From positions 2,314,333 to 2,378,332 of the forward strand of contig NZ_LR812090.1 of NCBI RefSeq assembly GCF_903772925.1: a stretch of DNA of 64,000 bases, read 5' to 3'. Numbering within the stretch: position 1 is the stretch's first letter; each line of letters opens with the position of its first letter. The translations under genes and the position numbers were made by a program. The stretch is from Alteromonas macleodii (GTDB lineage: Bacteria; Pseudomonadota; Gammaproteobacteria; Enterobacterales; Alteromonadaceae). Of this stretch, positions 37,677-46,478 are shown piece after piece. Below the pieces are notes generated by a model. The model worked only from the letters and a program-made list of their open reading frames with translations, was not told the DNA's origin and ran no database searches.

Positions 37677-39480
37677 CCTCATTTTTGAAAAAACCGAAGC
37701 ACCAGAGGTTGCATTTCAAGAGTCAAGTGCTCTGGCGATGTGTGAAAACGAGAAGCGCGTTGTTCGCCAGTTGTTTGAAGCTTTGCTTTACGAAAACTTA
37801 ATCGAATACTGTTTTGAAGGCGGAAAATTTACGTTAAATATTGGCAAGACACTGATAACAGCCCAGGGCCAAATAACATATTTCAGTAGAATTCGTTTAG
37901 ATCCTAACTCAATTAAACGAGATGGTGTGCCCTTAACACTGTCCTGCGCTATCAAGTTGATTCATTCGTTACCTTGCGCTGAAGAAAAGCGGAATAAACT
38001 CGCCGATGAGTTAAAACACACGCTATTACTTTGTCGCTGGAATCAAAAGAACCTGGTTCAAATGCCGAGCAGACGCGCGCTTAGTTATAACCGCTTAGAA
38101 TCTGCACTTATAGAAGGGCACCCGTACCACCCATGTTTTAAATCAAGAAGCGGTTTTAGTGTTGCCGACCACGAGCAATACGGCCCTGAAACCGGCGGAA
38201 CGTTTAAGCTTCAGTGGCTTGCTATAAAGCGTGAATTTTTAAGTGCAAATTTTAACGGCGAGACCGAACAGAGCTTTTGGAAAAGAGAGCTGGGCCACTC
38301 TACCTACAATTATTTGACTGACATCTTGCGCCGGCAGGGTGGAAATCACCAAGATTATGATCTAGTGCCCGTACATCCCTGGCAGTACAAAACAATTAGG
38401 CTTCTTCTGGAGCAACCTTTAGCAGATAGTGACGTTTACTCCCTTGGGCTAGCTGGAGATGACTATCAAGCCAGCACGTCTTTAAGAACCCTGCTTAATA
38501 CAAGCAATGTAAATAAAGCCAGTGTAAAGCTACCGCTTAATGTGGTGAACACATCGTCTTTGCGCACTATCGAGCCTCACTCAGTGTGTACAGCACCCCA
38601 TATATCTAATTGGTTAGCCAAGGTAATTTCTAATGATGAGTGGCTACAAAGCCAAAACGTTCTATCTATCCAAAAAGAATACGCCGGCATTGCTTTAAAA
38701 AATCCCGAAGGTGATAGCGAACATGGTTGTTGGATTAACGCATTGTCACCGAGTCTCTGCGCTATTTTTCGTGACGCTAGCGTGTTAAACGAGCCCAACG
38801 CTAAAACCGTACCGTTTGCCATCCTTGCAAGTACTGAACAAGACGGCAAACCATTTGTTGCCCATTGGATTGAAAAACACGGCGTAGAAAAATGGTTAGA
38901 CGCACTTATCAATACTGCAGTGCTTCCCGTGTGGCATCTATTGGTTAATCACGGTATTGCAGTAGAAGCACATGCGCAAAACATGTCTTTAATATTGAAC
39001 GACGGTTTACCGAAGAAAGTCGTGTTACGTGATTTTCACGAGAGTTTAGAGTACGTACCCGAATTTATTGCGAACGCATGCATTGTGCCTGAGTTCGAAA
39101 AGATAAACCCTGAGTACGTGAACTCCCCATTAAACCACTATTACTGGATGGACGATATCGGCGCATTGCGAGAGCTATTCGTAGATACGGTGTTTGTCTA
39201 TAACTTGACGGAATTGTCGTTTCTTTTTTCTAAACACGGATATTGTAGCGAGGGTTTCTTTTGGTCGAAAGTAGCTAGCGCTTTACGCGCGTACAACGAT
39301 AGCGGAGTTACAGACTACTCCCGTATTAATCGTATGAGCCTATTTGAACCTCGCATTATTACTGAATCCCTTTTAAAGAAAAAACTCTATGCAAGCAGTG
39401 CACATGAAGAGTTTCATCACACCATTGAAAACCCATTAGCTAAATTTTTCAAAGATACTTGTGGAGAGTCACATGCTTAG
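37666..39480 (+). CDS. asbB: Petrobactin biosynthesis NIS synthetase AsbB
   Basis: Second IucA/IucC-type synthetase (604 aa, close to B. anthracis AsbB 608), which attaches the second spermidine arm to the citrate intermediate. NIS motifs are EGHPYHPCFKSRSGFSVADH, VHPWQYKTIRLL, ASTSLRTLLN and VEAHAQNMSLIL. It overlaps asbA by 11 bp and asbC by 8 bp. The pair of NIS synthetases alone could also mean another citrate siderophore, but the following three genes are specific to petrobactin. Confidence 0.87.
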   Translation: MLANLIFEKTEAPEVAFQESSALAMCENEKRVVRQLFEALLYENLIEYCFEGGKFTLNIGKTLITAQGQITYFSRIRLDPNSIKRDGVPLTLSCAIKLIHSLPCAEEKRNKLADELKHTLLLCRWNQKNLVQMPSRRALSYNRLESALIEGHPYHPCFKSRSGFSVADHEQYGPETGGTFKLQWLAIKREFLSANFNGETEQSFWKRELGHSTYNYLTDILRRQGGNHQDYDLVPVHPWQYKTIRLLLEQPLADSDVYSLGLAGDDYQASTSLRTLLNTSNVNKASVKLPLNVVNTSSLRTIEPHSVCTAPHISNWLAKVISNDEWLQSQNVLSIQKEYAGIALKNPEGDSEHGCWINALSPSLCAIFRDASVLNEPNAKTVPFAILASTEQDGKPFVAHWIEKHGVEKWLDALINTAVLPVWHLLVNHGIAVEAHAQNMSLILNDGLPKKVVLRDFHESLEYVPEFIANACIVPEFEKINPEYVNSPLNHYYWMDDIGALRELFVDTVFVYNLTELSFLFSKHGYCSEGFFWSKVASALRAYNDSGVTDYSRINRMSLFEPRIITESLLKKKLYASSAHEEFHHTIENPLAKFFKDTCGESHA

Positions 39481-40777
39481 TATCGACGATAAAGTCATCT
39501 CAGCCCAAGATATAAGCTCAAAATTTAAGGTATTTTCGAATACCCCTTATCTAAAAGCACAGAAAGGCAGTGTTGCTGTGTGCATTGAAAGCGTAACTGA
39601 TTGGCTTTCACTGTGTTTTTACGCAAAAGAAACCGGGCTTACTGTTATGCCTATTCATGCTAGTACTCCAGAATCGCTGGCCAAAAAATACGCCGATAGA
39701 GCCGGGTGCTATGCACTTATTTACCAAACACTCGACAATGTGATTTTATTTCCGCATAACGCAATGCCTGACACAGCGCCGGGTTTAATCCAAATGAGTT
39801 CGGGGACCACCGGCGAACCTAAAAGCATCAAGCGCTCTTGGCGGAGCATTGATCAGGAAGTATCTGCTTACGTTTCTCATTTCAGTGCTCCAAACTCTAT
39901 GACTCCAGTTATTGCTTGCCCAGTTACTCACTCATACGGGCTTATATGCGGGATATTAGTTGGATTAGCGCGAGGGAAACACCCTAGAGTCTTTACGAGT
40001 ATTAACCCTAAGCATTTGCTTAAAGCACTGCTTAAACTTGAGCAACCGCTATTGTATTCGTCACCATTAATGATAGATACAATATGCATGCTTTGGCCCA
40101 ACAACAGTAAGCTTCATGCTGTTATGACCTCTGGCACCTTGATGTCAGGCCCCGTGTTTGAGCGAACCAGATCCAAAATTAAACATTTTTATCAGCAATA
40201 CGGATGTTCTGAAGCTGGATGTGTTGCAATAAGCAAAACCTTTGACCGCGCTAATGTAATAGGTGAAGTACTTCCTCATGTTACCGTTAAAGCTGGTGAT
40301 AACTTGAATGCACCGAGTGAAATTGTAATAAAGGTAAAGCAACCACTTGATGGTCAAGTTCCAGAGATCCATACCAGCGACCTTGGTTATTTCGAAACGA
40401 TTGATGGCAAGAGCCAGCTATGCTTTGTTGCGCGCCAAGATGACACCATCATTGTTTCGGGTCTTAACGTTTACCCCAAAGATGTTGAAGACATTGTATT
40501 AACTCATCCCCACATTAAAGATGCGGTTTTATTTAAAGTAAAAGACCACAGCACAGGCTATCGGGCGTACCTACAATTTTGTGCGCCTCGTCGTTATACC
40601 AATGAAGATAAAGCCGCGTTAAAACGCTGGTGCCATCAGCATTTAGCAACCTACCAAGTCCCTTTTGATTTCGTTCAAGTTGACGCTATTAACCGTTTGC
40701 CTAATGGCAAGGTAAATAGAAAAGCGATAGCACAAAGCTACCAATTAGAAGCAGAAACACAAGCGGTTACAGCCTAG
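39473..40777 (+). CDS. asbC: 3,4-dihydroxybenzoate-activating AMP ligase AsbC
   Basis: Adenylating enzyme of the ANL family (434 aa; B. anthracis about 412) that activates 3,4-dihydroxybenzoate and loads it onto the aryl carrier AsbD. The core A3 loop is MSSGTTGEPKSIKRS; the hinge and C-terminal lysine region read LNVYPKDVEDIVLTH and RLPNGKVNRKAI. I start at ATG 39473 with ggagag at 39463-39468 as the ribosome binding site; the GTG at 39461 would add 4 residues. The gene overlaps asbB by 8 bp. Confidence 0.88.
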   Translation: MLSIDDKVISAQDISSKFKVFSNTPYLKAQKGSVAVCIESVTDWLSLCFYAKETGLTVMPIHASTPESLAKKYADRAGCYALIYQTLDNVILFPHNAMPDTAPGLIQMSSGTTGEPKSIKRSWRSIDQEVSAYVSHFSAPNSMTPVIACPVTHSYGLICGILVGLARGKHPRVFTSINPKHLLKALLKLEQPLLYSSPLMIDTICMLWPNNSKLHAVMTSGTLMSGPVFERTRSKIKHFYQQYGCSEAGCVAISKTFDRANVIGEVLPHVTVKAGDNLNAPSEIVIKVKQPLDGQVPEIHTSDLGYFETIDGKSQLCFVARQDDTIIVSGLNVYPKDVEDIVLTHPHIKDAVLFKVKDHSTGYRAYLQFCAPRRYTNEDKAALKRWCHQHLATYQVPFDFVQVDAINRLPNGKVNRKAIAQSYQLEAETQAVTA

Positions 40778-40785
40778 AGCACGTT

Positions 40786-42108
40786 ATGAATTTAGACTCT
40801 TTAATAAATACAATTAAGCATGTGCTTACGCACGACATGAAATCACAACACGCTGAAAAGTTTTCTCCTTCGGCACGCCTGAATGAAGATCTTTACATTG
40901 ATTCAGTGGTGCTAATGCAGATGCTGATTCAACTAGAATTGTCTTACGACATTGAAGTGCCTGAAAGTGCAATATCTCAAGATGACGTTAAAACGGTAGA
41001 GAGTCTTGCGCGTTTTATTTTATCTCATCAAGGTGCAAATCAAGACGAAGACAGTACCCACGTTCAAGAAGTGCCCTTTGAAGATATAAAAGTTCACTGT
41101 TTTGTAAGTTGCTTGTGTGAAAGTATCAAAGCTTCGCCAAAAGTCGACCACCGACCTTTTTACTTCGGAGTGTGGGATGCCGATGTTGTCGTAACGAAGG
41201 AATATACGCTTGCTTATCATGACGAGTCTGTCAGCCACGACTTCTTTATTCAGTGGTATAAACGTATTTATGGTGTAGAGGTTACGCCTTGGTATGACAA
41301 CACGAAAACTAAGGCACAGAATATAGCCGAATTAGAAAGCTTACTCGACAATGCCACTGCTTCGCAAAACATCATGGTAATGCTAGACATGTACTTGCTA
41401 CCAGAACGGGAGAACAAGTTTAACCAGAACCCATTTCCTCACTATGTGATGTTAAAGAAAACAGACAGCCAGCAACGTTGGTTTATGTATGATCCAGACT
41501 TTAGGTGGGAAGGAGAGGTTGAACGCACAGATGTTATCAATGCCATCACATCACCACATGTTGCAGGTGGGTATCTATTCGACAGCAATGATATCGTGCC
41601 TTCGTCACTTGAAACTATTACCGAATACTTTAAAGCTACTTTTTTACCCGAGCATAACGTTCTTACAGATGCCATAAGGAAAATAGTCGTTGCCCATCGT
41701 GACAATCCTAACGGCAAGGGGGCTCACCTAGGCGAAGCCTTAAAGCAAATACCCGTTCTTGCCATTAGAAAGTATGCATATGAACACGGGTTCGCTTATT
41801 TCTGGCGAGACATTGGCTTTCCAGAAGTCACGTTTGAACTGTGGTGCGATGAAATAGAGAAGCTTGTATCGACGTTTAAAGCAATACAATTTCGTGCTAT
41901 CAAACTTTCAGAATTGGCGAAGGAAAGCAAAGAAACGGCACCGCTTTTTGAAGAAATTCTTAGGTTACTCGATGAACAAGATATTACTGAAAAACAAATA
42001 AAGTCAAAGCTTAATGATGTGTACTTTGAATGGTTGGCGTTTCACCAACTTCATACTAAAGCAGAGCCCAGTATAACGAGTGCTTGTGACCTGGAGGCTG
42101 CCCTATGA
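40786..42108 (+). CDS. asbDE: AsbD-AsbE fusion: aryl carrier plus 3,4-DHB-spermidine condensing protein
   Basis: A 440-aa protein in which two petrobactin proteins appear fused. Residues 1 to about 85 are an acyl/aryl-carrier domain: LNEDLYIDSVVLMQMLIQLE places the phosphopantetheine Ser at residue 40. Residues about 100-440 correspond in size and position to AsbE (327 aa in B. anthracis), which transfers 3,4-DHB from the carrier to spermidine. A Glu/Asp-rich linker (ANQDEDSTHVQEVPFED) joins them. In Bacillus the two are separate genes (AsbD about 91 aa). It overlaps asbF by 4 bp. Confidence 0.8.
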   Translation: MNLDSLINTIKHVLTHDMKSQHAEKFSPSARLNEDLYIDSVVLMQMLIQLELSYDIEVPESAISQDDVKTVESLARFILSHQGANQDEDSTHVQEVPFEDIKVHCFVSCLCESIKASPKVDHRPFYFGVWDADVVVTKEYTLAYHDESVSHDFFIQWYKRIYGVEVTPWYDNTKTKAQNIAELESLLDNATASQNIMVMLDMYLLPERENKFNQNPFPHYVMLKKTDSQQRWFMYDPDFRWEGEVERTDVINAITSPHVAGGYLFDSNDIVPSSLETITEYFKATFLPEHNVLTDAIRKIVVAHRDNPNGKGAHLGEALKQIPVLAIRKYAYEHGFAYFWRDIGFPEVTFELWCDEIEKLVSTFKAIQFRAIKLSELAKESKETAPLFEEILRLLDEQDITEKQIKSKLNDVYFEWLAFHQLHTKAEPSITSACDLEAAL

Positions 42109-42950
42109 ACCTTTCAGTATGCACCATATCGTTCAGACACCAGCTTATATCAATAGCTGAAATCGCAAAGTGGTCTGTGGCAAATAGCTTCCAAGGTATT
42201 GAACTGTGGGGAGCGCATGCAACCAATTTAGAAGATCAGCCTTTATACGGTAAAGAGTGGCTTTCAAGTTACTCATTGAGAGCCACAATGCTAAGTGACT
42301 ACTTGCCTCTTTTTGAGGAGAGGGACACATTATATTTCAAAGTTCACCGTCTCTGCCGCTTAGCTAAGCATTGGGGAGCCACTAAGATTCGTACGTTTGC
42401 CAGTAATGAAGCGAGTAGCGTTATACCCGACGACAAGAAGCATTTACTTTTTGAACGCCTGAAGCTCGTTTGTGATTGGCTGAGTGACTATAACCTTAAC
42501 TTAGTGATAGAGACACATCCCAATACCTATGCCGACTCTGTCGCGTCTACTATCGAGCTTTTTGAGGAAGTTAACAAAACGAATCTGCAACTAAACTACG
42601 ACGTGTTACATGTATGGGAGTCTGGCGCAGATGTTATCGCATCTTGTGAACTACTGGCTCCATATATCAACCACTTTCATTTCAAAAATATTAGTAGCAG
42701 TAAGCATTTAAGCGTGTTTGCACCCGATAATGTTTACGCTGCTGCAGGTTCACGAGAAGGAATGGTACCCATTTTTGACGGTGCGGTAGATTATCAAGGG
42801 TTCATTGAATACCTGTATTCAAAGCCACAACTATGCAACATAGATTCGTCGTTAGAGTGGTTTGGCAACAACTGTAAAAATGTTCTTAGTCACGACAGAT
42901 ATAAACTTCAAAAGATGAGTCAGGCGGCCAATACAACTGTAGCCATTTAA
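42105..42950 (+). CDS. asbF: 3-dehydroshikimate dehydratase AsbF
   Basis: Metal-dependent TIM-barrel enzyme converting 3-dehydroshikimate to 3,4-dihydroxybenzoate, the catechol precursor unique to petrobactin-type siderophores. Length is 281 aa, against 280 in B. anthracis. Barrel and metal motifs are visible: FQGIELWGAHA at the N-terminus, NLVIETHPNTYADS, LQLNYDVLHVWESGAD and NHFHFKNIS. Its presence rules out aerobactin and vibrioferrin pathways, which lack a catechol precursor. It overlaps asbDE by 4 bp (ATGA). Confidence 0.9.
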   Translation: MNLSVCTISFRHQLISIAEIAKWSVANSFQGIELWGAHATNLEDQPLYGKEWLSSYSLRATMLSDYLPLFEERDTLYFKVHRLCRLAKHWGATKIRTFASNEASSVIPDDKKHLLFERLKLVCDWLSDYNLNLVIETHPNTYADSVASTIELFEEVNKTNLQLNYDVLHVWESGADVIASCELLAPYINHFHFKNISSSKHLSVFAPDNVYAAAGSREGMVPIFDGAVDYQGFIEYLYSKPQLCNIDSSLEWFGNNCKNVLSHDRYKLQKMSQAANTTVAI

Positions 42951-42987
42951 ACAACATGGTGAAGTAAGCAAAAGGATTTGAATCTAT

Positions 42988-43323
42988 ATGTTTTTAATTA
43001 CAAATATACTCGCATTACAAACATTATGGGGTGGGTGCGCAGCACTTTACTTTTCTTCTACGCATCAAAGAACTGGCGCACCAACGATATCGAAGGTTTT
43101 AGGCAGTATCCTGTTCGTCACTGCATTGATAGTGGCAGCTTTTCTCTTAAAAGAGCAATACAACATTTGGGCGGTTGTGTTTTCCATCATCACTATGATC
43201 ATGATGAACTTTATTTTAATAACCCTTATCGGCGCTCACGAAAATCGCGCATTAAGACTTATTGCGTACGGCACCTTGATTAACTTCGCACTGTCTTTAA
43301 TCGGAGGGGTTTATGTGGCGTAA
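42988..43323 (+). CDS. Small three-to-four-TM protein of the PepSY reductase module
   Basis: A 111-aa hydrophobic protein. It resembles the small membrane proteins (DUF3325/DUF3649-like) encoded beside PepSY siderophore reductases such as FpvG-FpvH-FpvJ in Pseudomonas; the family assignment is by shape and context. It overlaps the next gene by 11 bp. The start is 37 bp after asbF, so the module may be read from the asb promoter. Confidence 0.65.
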   Translation: MFLITNILALQTLWGGCAALYFSSTHQRTGAPTISKVLGSILFVTALIVAAFLLKEQYNIWAVVFSIITMIMMNFILITLIGAHENRALRLIAYGTLINFALSLIGGVYVA

Positions 43324-43573
43324 AACACTGCTTTCATTTTTTATTGGTCTAGTGCTCAGCGTAAGCATTACTTTAAATATTAACCACTTTTTACCCATTG
43401 ATGTGGACATCAAATTACTTGCGGGTTACATACTCGGCTTTTTGCTTTGGGCTGGATTAATCACCTATTTTTTCTGTTTTGAAACCATAAGAAAGCCGTT
43501 ACTTCGATGCTTGAGCGCGTTGTTTATTTCACTTGTACTAAATGTGCTGATTAAGATGGGAGTTGTTGCATGA
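43313..43573 (+). CDS. Small three-TM protein of the PepSY reductase module
   Basis: An 86-aa protein with about three hydrophobic segments (LLSFFIGLVLSVSITL, LLAGYILGFLLWAGLITYF, CLSALFISLVLNVLIK). It resembles DUF3649-type partners of PepSY membrane reductases. It overlaps the previous gene by 11 bp and the following PepSY gene by 4 bp (ATGA), so the three are coupled. Confidence 0.65.
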   Translation: MWRKTLLSFFIGLVLSVSITLNINHFLPIDVDIKLLAGYILGFLLWAGLITYFFCFETIRKPLLRCLSALFISLVLNVLIKMGVVA

Positions 43574-45138
43574 AAGCCAGTACTATTCGTTCTGCGTTAG
43601 AAGGTCACGGTTGGATAGGGCTCTTCATTTCAATTCCTCTATTTATCGTTTTTTGGGCTGGCTCTCTTACTTTGTTCTATCCAGAGTTAAAGGCGTGGTC
43701 GGTCTTACCCCATACTTTACCACACACAGAATTCCGTTCAGTGTCAGACACTTTACCGTTAAGTGAAGTAGTAGATACGGCACTTTCAGAATATGACGTG
43801 GACACGCAAGAAAGAATGTTCGTGGTACTTCCCACTGACACGCTGCCACTGTATGAACTCTATCTTCCAGTGAAGCAAAATGAAGCAGACCACACCGAGC
43901 TAACTTCTCTATATGTAGACCCAGCAAATGGCAAAACTGTAGCGCCTATCGACAGTTTCCACTTAGCCGATTTTCTTTATGGTTTACATATTGATTTAAA
44001 TTTGCCATTAGGCGACCACATTGTTGGAATAATTACCTTATTCTTCACTGTGGTCATTTTCACCGGATTAATTGTTCAATTTAAAAAGCTGATCACACAC
44101 TTTTTTTTCTATAGAGGTTCAAAAGCTACACAACGCTATCAACTTACAGACATGCACAACGTAGTAGGGGTAATGAGCTTACCCTATACATTTATGTATG
44201 CGCTTACCGGCTTAATGTTTAATCTGGGCTTAATATCACAAATCGTCACGCTTTTATTTGTCTATGATGGCGATAGAACTGCGCTACTCAATGACTCAGG
44301 GTTCCCAAAAATAACAGAGTCGTACGCTGGTATTGAACGAGAAATGCCTGACTTAGACGCACTGGTCGCATCGTGGGAAGAAGAGCAACACGCAAAGGCT
44401 CATTCGTTAAGGCTGACAAATTATGGTGACGATAACGCGTTAATTCGCATCATAGGTCAACATGAAACAAGCTTCTCACAGCGTATAGATATGACTTACC
44501 GCGTACGTGAAAATGCATTTACTACAGAACTAAACCCCAGTGAAAGGAACGCTTTTGCCGATGGAACACGCTTTCTTTATGCGCTACATTTTGGCCACTT
44601 TGCGGGCCTTGATGTTAGGGTTGTTTTTTTCATTCTGGGTCTTGCCGTGTGCGGTCTAATAATTGTTGGCAACATGTTGTGGCTTAACAAATTTCAAAAT
44701 AATCGCAGTATCTCACAACGGTTTAAACGTAATATCTCCGCGCTTACATTAGGAGGTTGTGCGGGTATCATTCCAGCCACCGCGACAGCATTCCTGCTCG
44801 AAAGAACGTTAGCTGCCAGTTTGGATGAAAGGGCATTAATCGTTGAAGCTGCTTTCTTCTTAGTTTACGGCCTTTCGGTAGTCGCCGCATTTTTTACTAA
44901 AAATAGACTTAAAATGATAAGTGTTACGGTTTTAGTTAGCGGGCTCATTCTTGCACTTTTGACGTTCGTTGATGTGATTTTCCATAGCCAAGCCATAATG
45001 CAATATTTTAACGCTGGTTATAAAAACCTCTTTTCTGTGTCTTTCACTTGTTTAAGTTTCTCCTGCCTGCTTCTCTGGTTAGGTTTGAGCTTATTAAAGA
45101 AGGGTGAACTGACGCGCAATACTGTTACTAACCACTAA
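43570..45138 (+). CDS. PepSY-associated membrane protein, probable ferric-siderophore reductase
   Basis: A 522-aa inner-membrane protein of the PepSY-TM family (FoxB/FpvG relatives), which reduce ferric siderophores in the periplasm and release Fe2+. It starts GHGWIGLFISIPLFIVFWAG, the usual first TM with its His; other TM-proximal His residues are in ADFLYGLHIDLNLPLGDHIVG and FLYALHFGHFAGLD. A large periplasmic loop covers about residues 35-130 and a second one 220-330. It sits directly downstream of the petrobactin genes, which suggests petrobactin-Fe reduction. No TonB receptor is present in the window. Confidence 0.85.
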   Translation: MKASTIRSALEGHGWIGLFISIPLFIVFWAGSLTLFYPELKAWSVLPHTLPHTEFRSVSDTLPLSEVVDTALSEYDVDTQERMFVVLPTDTLPLYELYLPVKQNEADHTELTSLYVDPANGKTVAPIDSFHLADFLYGLHIDLNLPLGDHIVGIITLFFTVVIFTGLIVQFKKLITHFFFYRGSKATQRYQLTDMHNVVGVMSLPYTFMYALTGLMFNLGLISQIVTLLFVYDGDRTALLNDSGFPKITESYAGIEREMPDLDALVASWEEEQHAKAHSLRLTNYGDDNALIRIIGQHETSFSQRIDMTYRVRENAFTTELNPSERNAFADGTRFLYALHFGHFAGLDVRVVFFILGLAVCGLIIVGNMLWLNKFQNNRSISQRFKRNISALTLGGCAGIIPATATAFLLERTLAASLDERALIVEAAFFLVYGLSVVAAFFTKNRLKMISVTVLVSGLILALLTFVDVIFHSQAIMQYFNAGYKNLFSVSFTCLSFSCLLLWLGLSLLKKGELTRNTVTNH

Positions 45139-45156
45139 CAATAAAAAGCGAAACGC

Positions 45157-46287
45157 ATGAAACTATTCTATTTACCCCATAACTTAGCCACGCCCAGCGT
45201 TAATAGACAACTGACTTTTGACGTAGCGAAAGGTCTAGCAGTGTTGCTAATGATAATGATTCATGTGCTAGATTTTTACGGTTTGGACGAGGTCAGGTTC
45301 AGCACATTTGGTAATACCATCAAGTTTGCTTTGGGTTGGCCTGCAGCATCAATGTTTGTTTTTATTATGGGGGTTTTTGTAGGCTTCTCGACGTCGTCAA
45401 CACCCCGCGAGGAAATCAAACGCGCATTGTCGCTATTTGCACTTGGCTACATACTCAACCTTTTACGCGGAACAATACCCATGTGGCTGTCGATTGAGAT
45501 AGGGCTAGTGACATATCAGGACGTTGCCCCTCACACGCCTTTAAGTGAACTGCTAATAGGAGATGTATTCCAGTTCGCTGGCATTTCTCTATTAATATGT
45601 TCCGCGTTGAAACATGCGACCAATAAAATCTATATTTGGATATGCGCGGCTACCGCTATCGCTTTTTTATCGCACACGGTTTGGGATAAATATACGTCTC
45701 TATCTATTTTTGATGAGTTGCTGAAACTATTTGTTGGGAACGAAGAAGTAGGGGCTATATTTCCTATTTTTCCATGGGCTGCTTATCCCATTGCAGGAAT
45801 GGCATTCGGGCGCTTTTTGAAACGAAAAAATGATTGCGACGCTATAAACTTCACTTACTGTCTTAAGCTAGGCGCAGTATGCACAACGTTAGGCGTCTTG
45901 CTCACCTTAAGTAACCCTGACTATCACATCGTTACAAACCTTCGAAGTGGCCCCGGTGTAGTACTACTCATGACTGGCATTGTTATGCTATTTATCTTTG
46001 CAATTCATTTATTTGTAGTGAGGTTCAAAGCAACCTATGTCGTTTCGCTATTTGCTTTTTGGGGTAAAAATGTTACCGCACTATATGTCTTACAATGGAT
46101 ATGTATAGGTTGGGGACTTATGCTAGTTGGACTACAGCAGCTATCGATGTTGAGCACCTTAGCAGCCATGCTTATTGTTTTATTCGCCTGTCACTACTTG
46201 GTATTACCTTGGTACAACTATAAAAGCAGTACAAAAAGCGCCCCGCCTAAACCTCGCGCTTCAATTAAGGTCAAGGCACCAGCTTAG
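45157..46287 (+). CDS. Membrane acyltransferase-like protein (DUF1624/HGSNAT-type)
   Basis: A 376-aa protein with about 10 TMs. The N-terminus, RQLTFDVAKGLAVLLMIMIHVLDFYG, has the Asp and the His in TM1 used for catalysis in heparan-alpha-glucosaminide N-acetyltransferase/acyltransferase-3 relatives. It follows the PepSY gene by 18 bp, so it is likely in the same transcript. It could acylate the siderophore or an envelope sugar; the substrate is unknown. The C-terminus is Lys/Pro-rich (KSAPPKPRASIKVKAPA). Confidence 0.7.
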   Translation: MKLFYLPHNLATPSVNRQLTFDVAKGLAVLLMIMIHVLDFYGLDEVRFSTFGNTIKFALGWPAASMFVFIMGVFVGFSTSSTPREEIKRALSLFALGYILNLLRGTIPMWLSIEIGLVTYQDVAPHTPLSELLIGDVFQFAGISLLICSALKHATNKIYIWICAATAIAFLSHTVWDKYTSLSIFDELLKLFVGNEEVGAIFPIFPWAAYPIAGMAFGRFLKRKNDCDAINFTYCLKLGAVCTTLGVLLTLSNPDYHIVTNLRSGPGVVLLMTGIVMLFIFAIHLFVVRFKATYVVSLFAFWGKNVTALYVLQWICIGWGLMLVGLQQLSMLSTLAAMLIVLFACHYLVLPWYNYKSSTKSAPPKPRASIKVKAPA

Positions 46288-46478
46288 CGCCTGAACCGGA
46301 GATGGTTTCTACATGCTTTATCTAATGTACAGGTCTATATCGTTAGAAATAAACGCGCAATAGGCCTCCCTTTTAACGTATAGTTTTACGTAATGCTCTC
46401 ATCTTATAAAAGTAAGATAAATCAAAAACCTAATAACTTTCGTACTTACTGAGGAAAGTAAATTCAGAAGAGAGCAAC
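46288..46478. other. Intergenic region before the DUF2254 gene
   Basis: 191 bp with no gene. It holds the promoter of the DUF2254 gene, whose GTG start at 46479 is preceded by agagagcaac. No confident terminator for the long siderophore transcript was found here. Confidence 0.35.

Noticed and set aside
35781..42950. Aerobactin or vibrioferrin cluster
   Set aside because: Two NIS synthetases would allow it, but the AMP ligase, carrier domain and 3-dehydroshikimate dehydratase are specific to petrobactin, and no lysine hydroxylase or PvsE-like decarboxylase is present.
43563..43766. Short plus-strand frame overlapping the start of the PepSY gene
   Set aside because: It is an alternative frame within a clear membrane protein gene and has no supporting signals.
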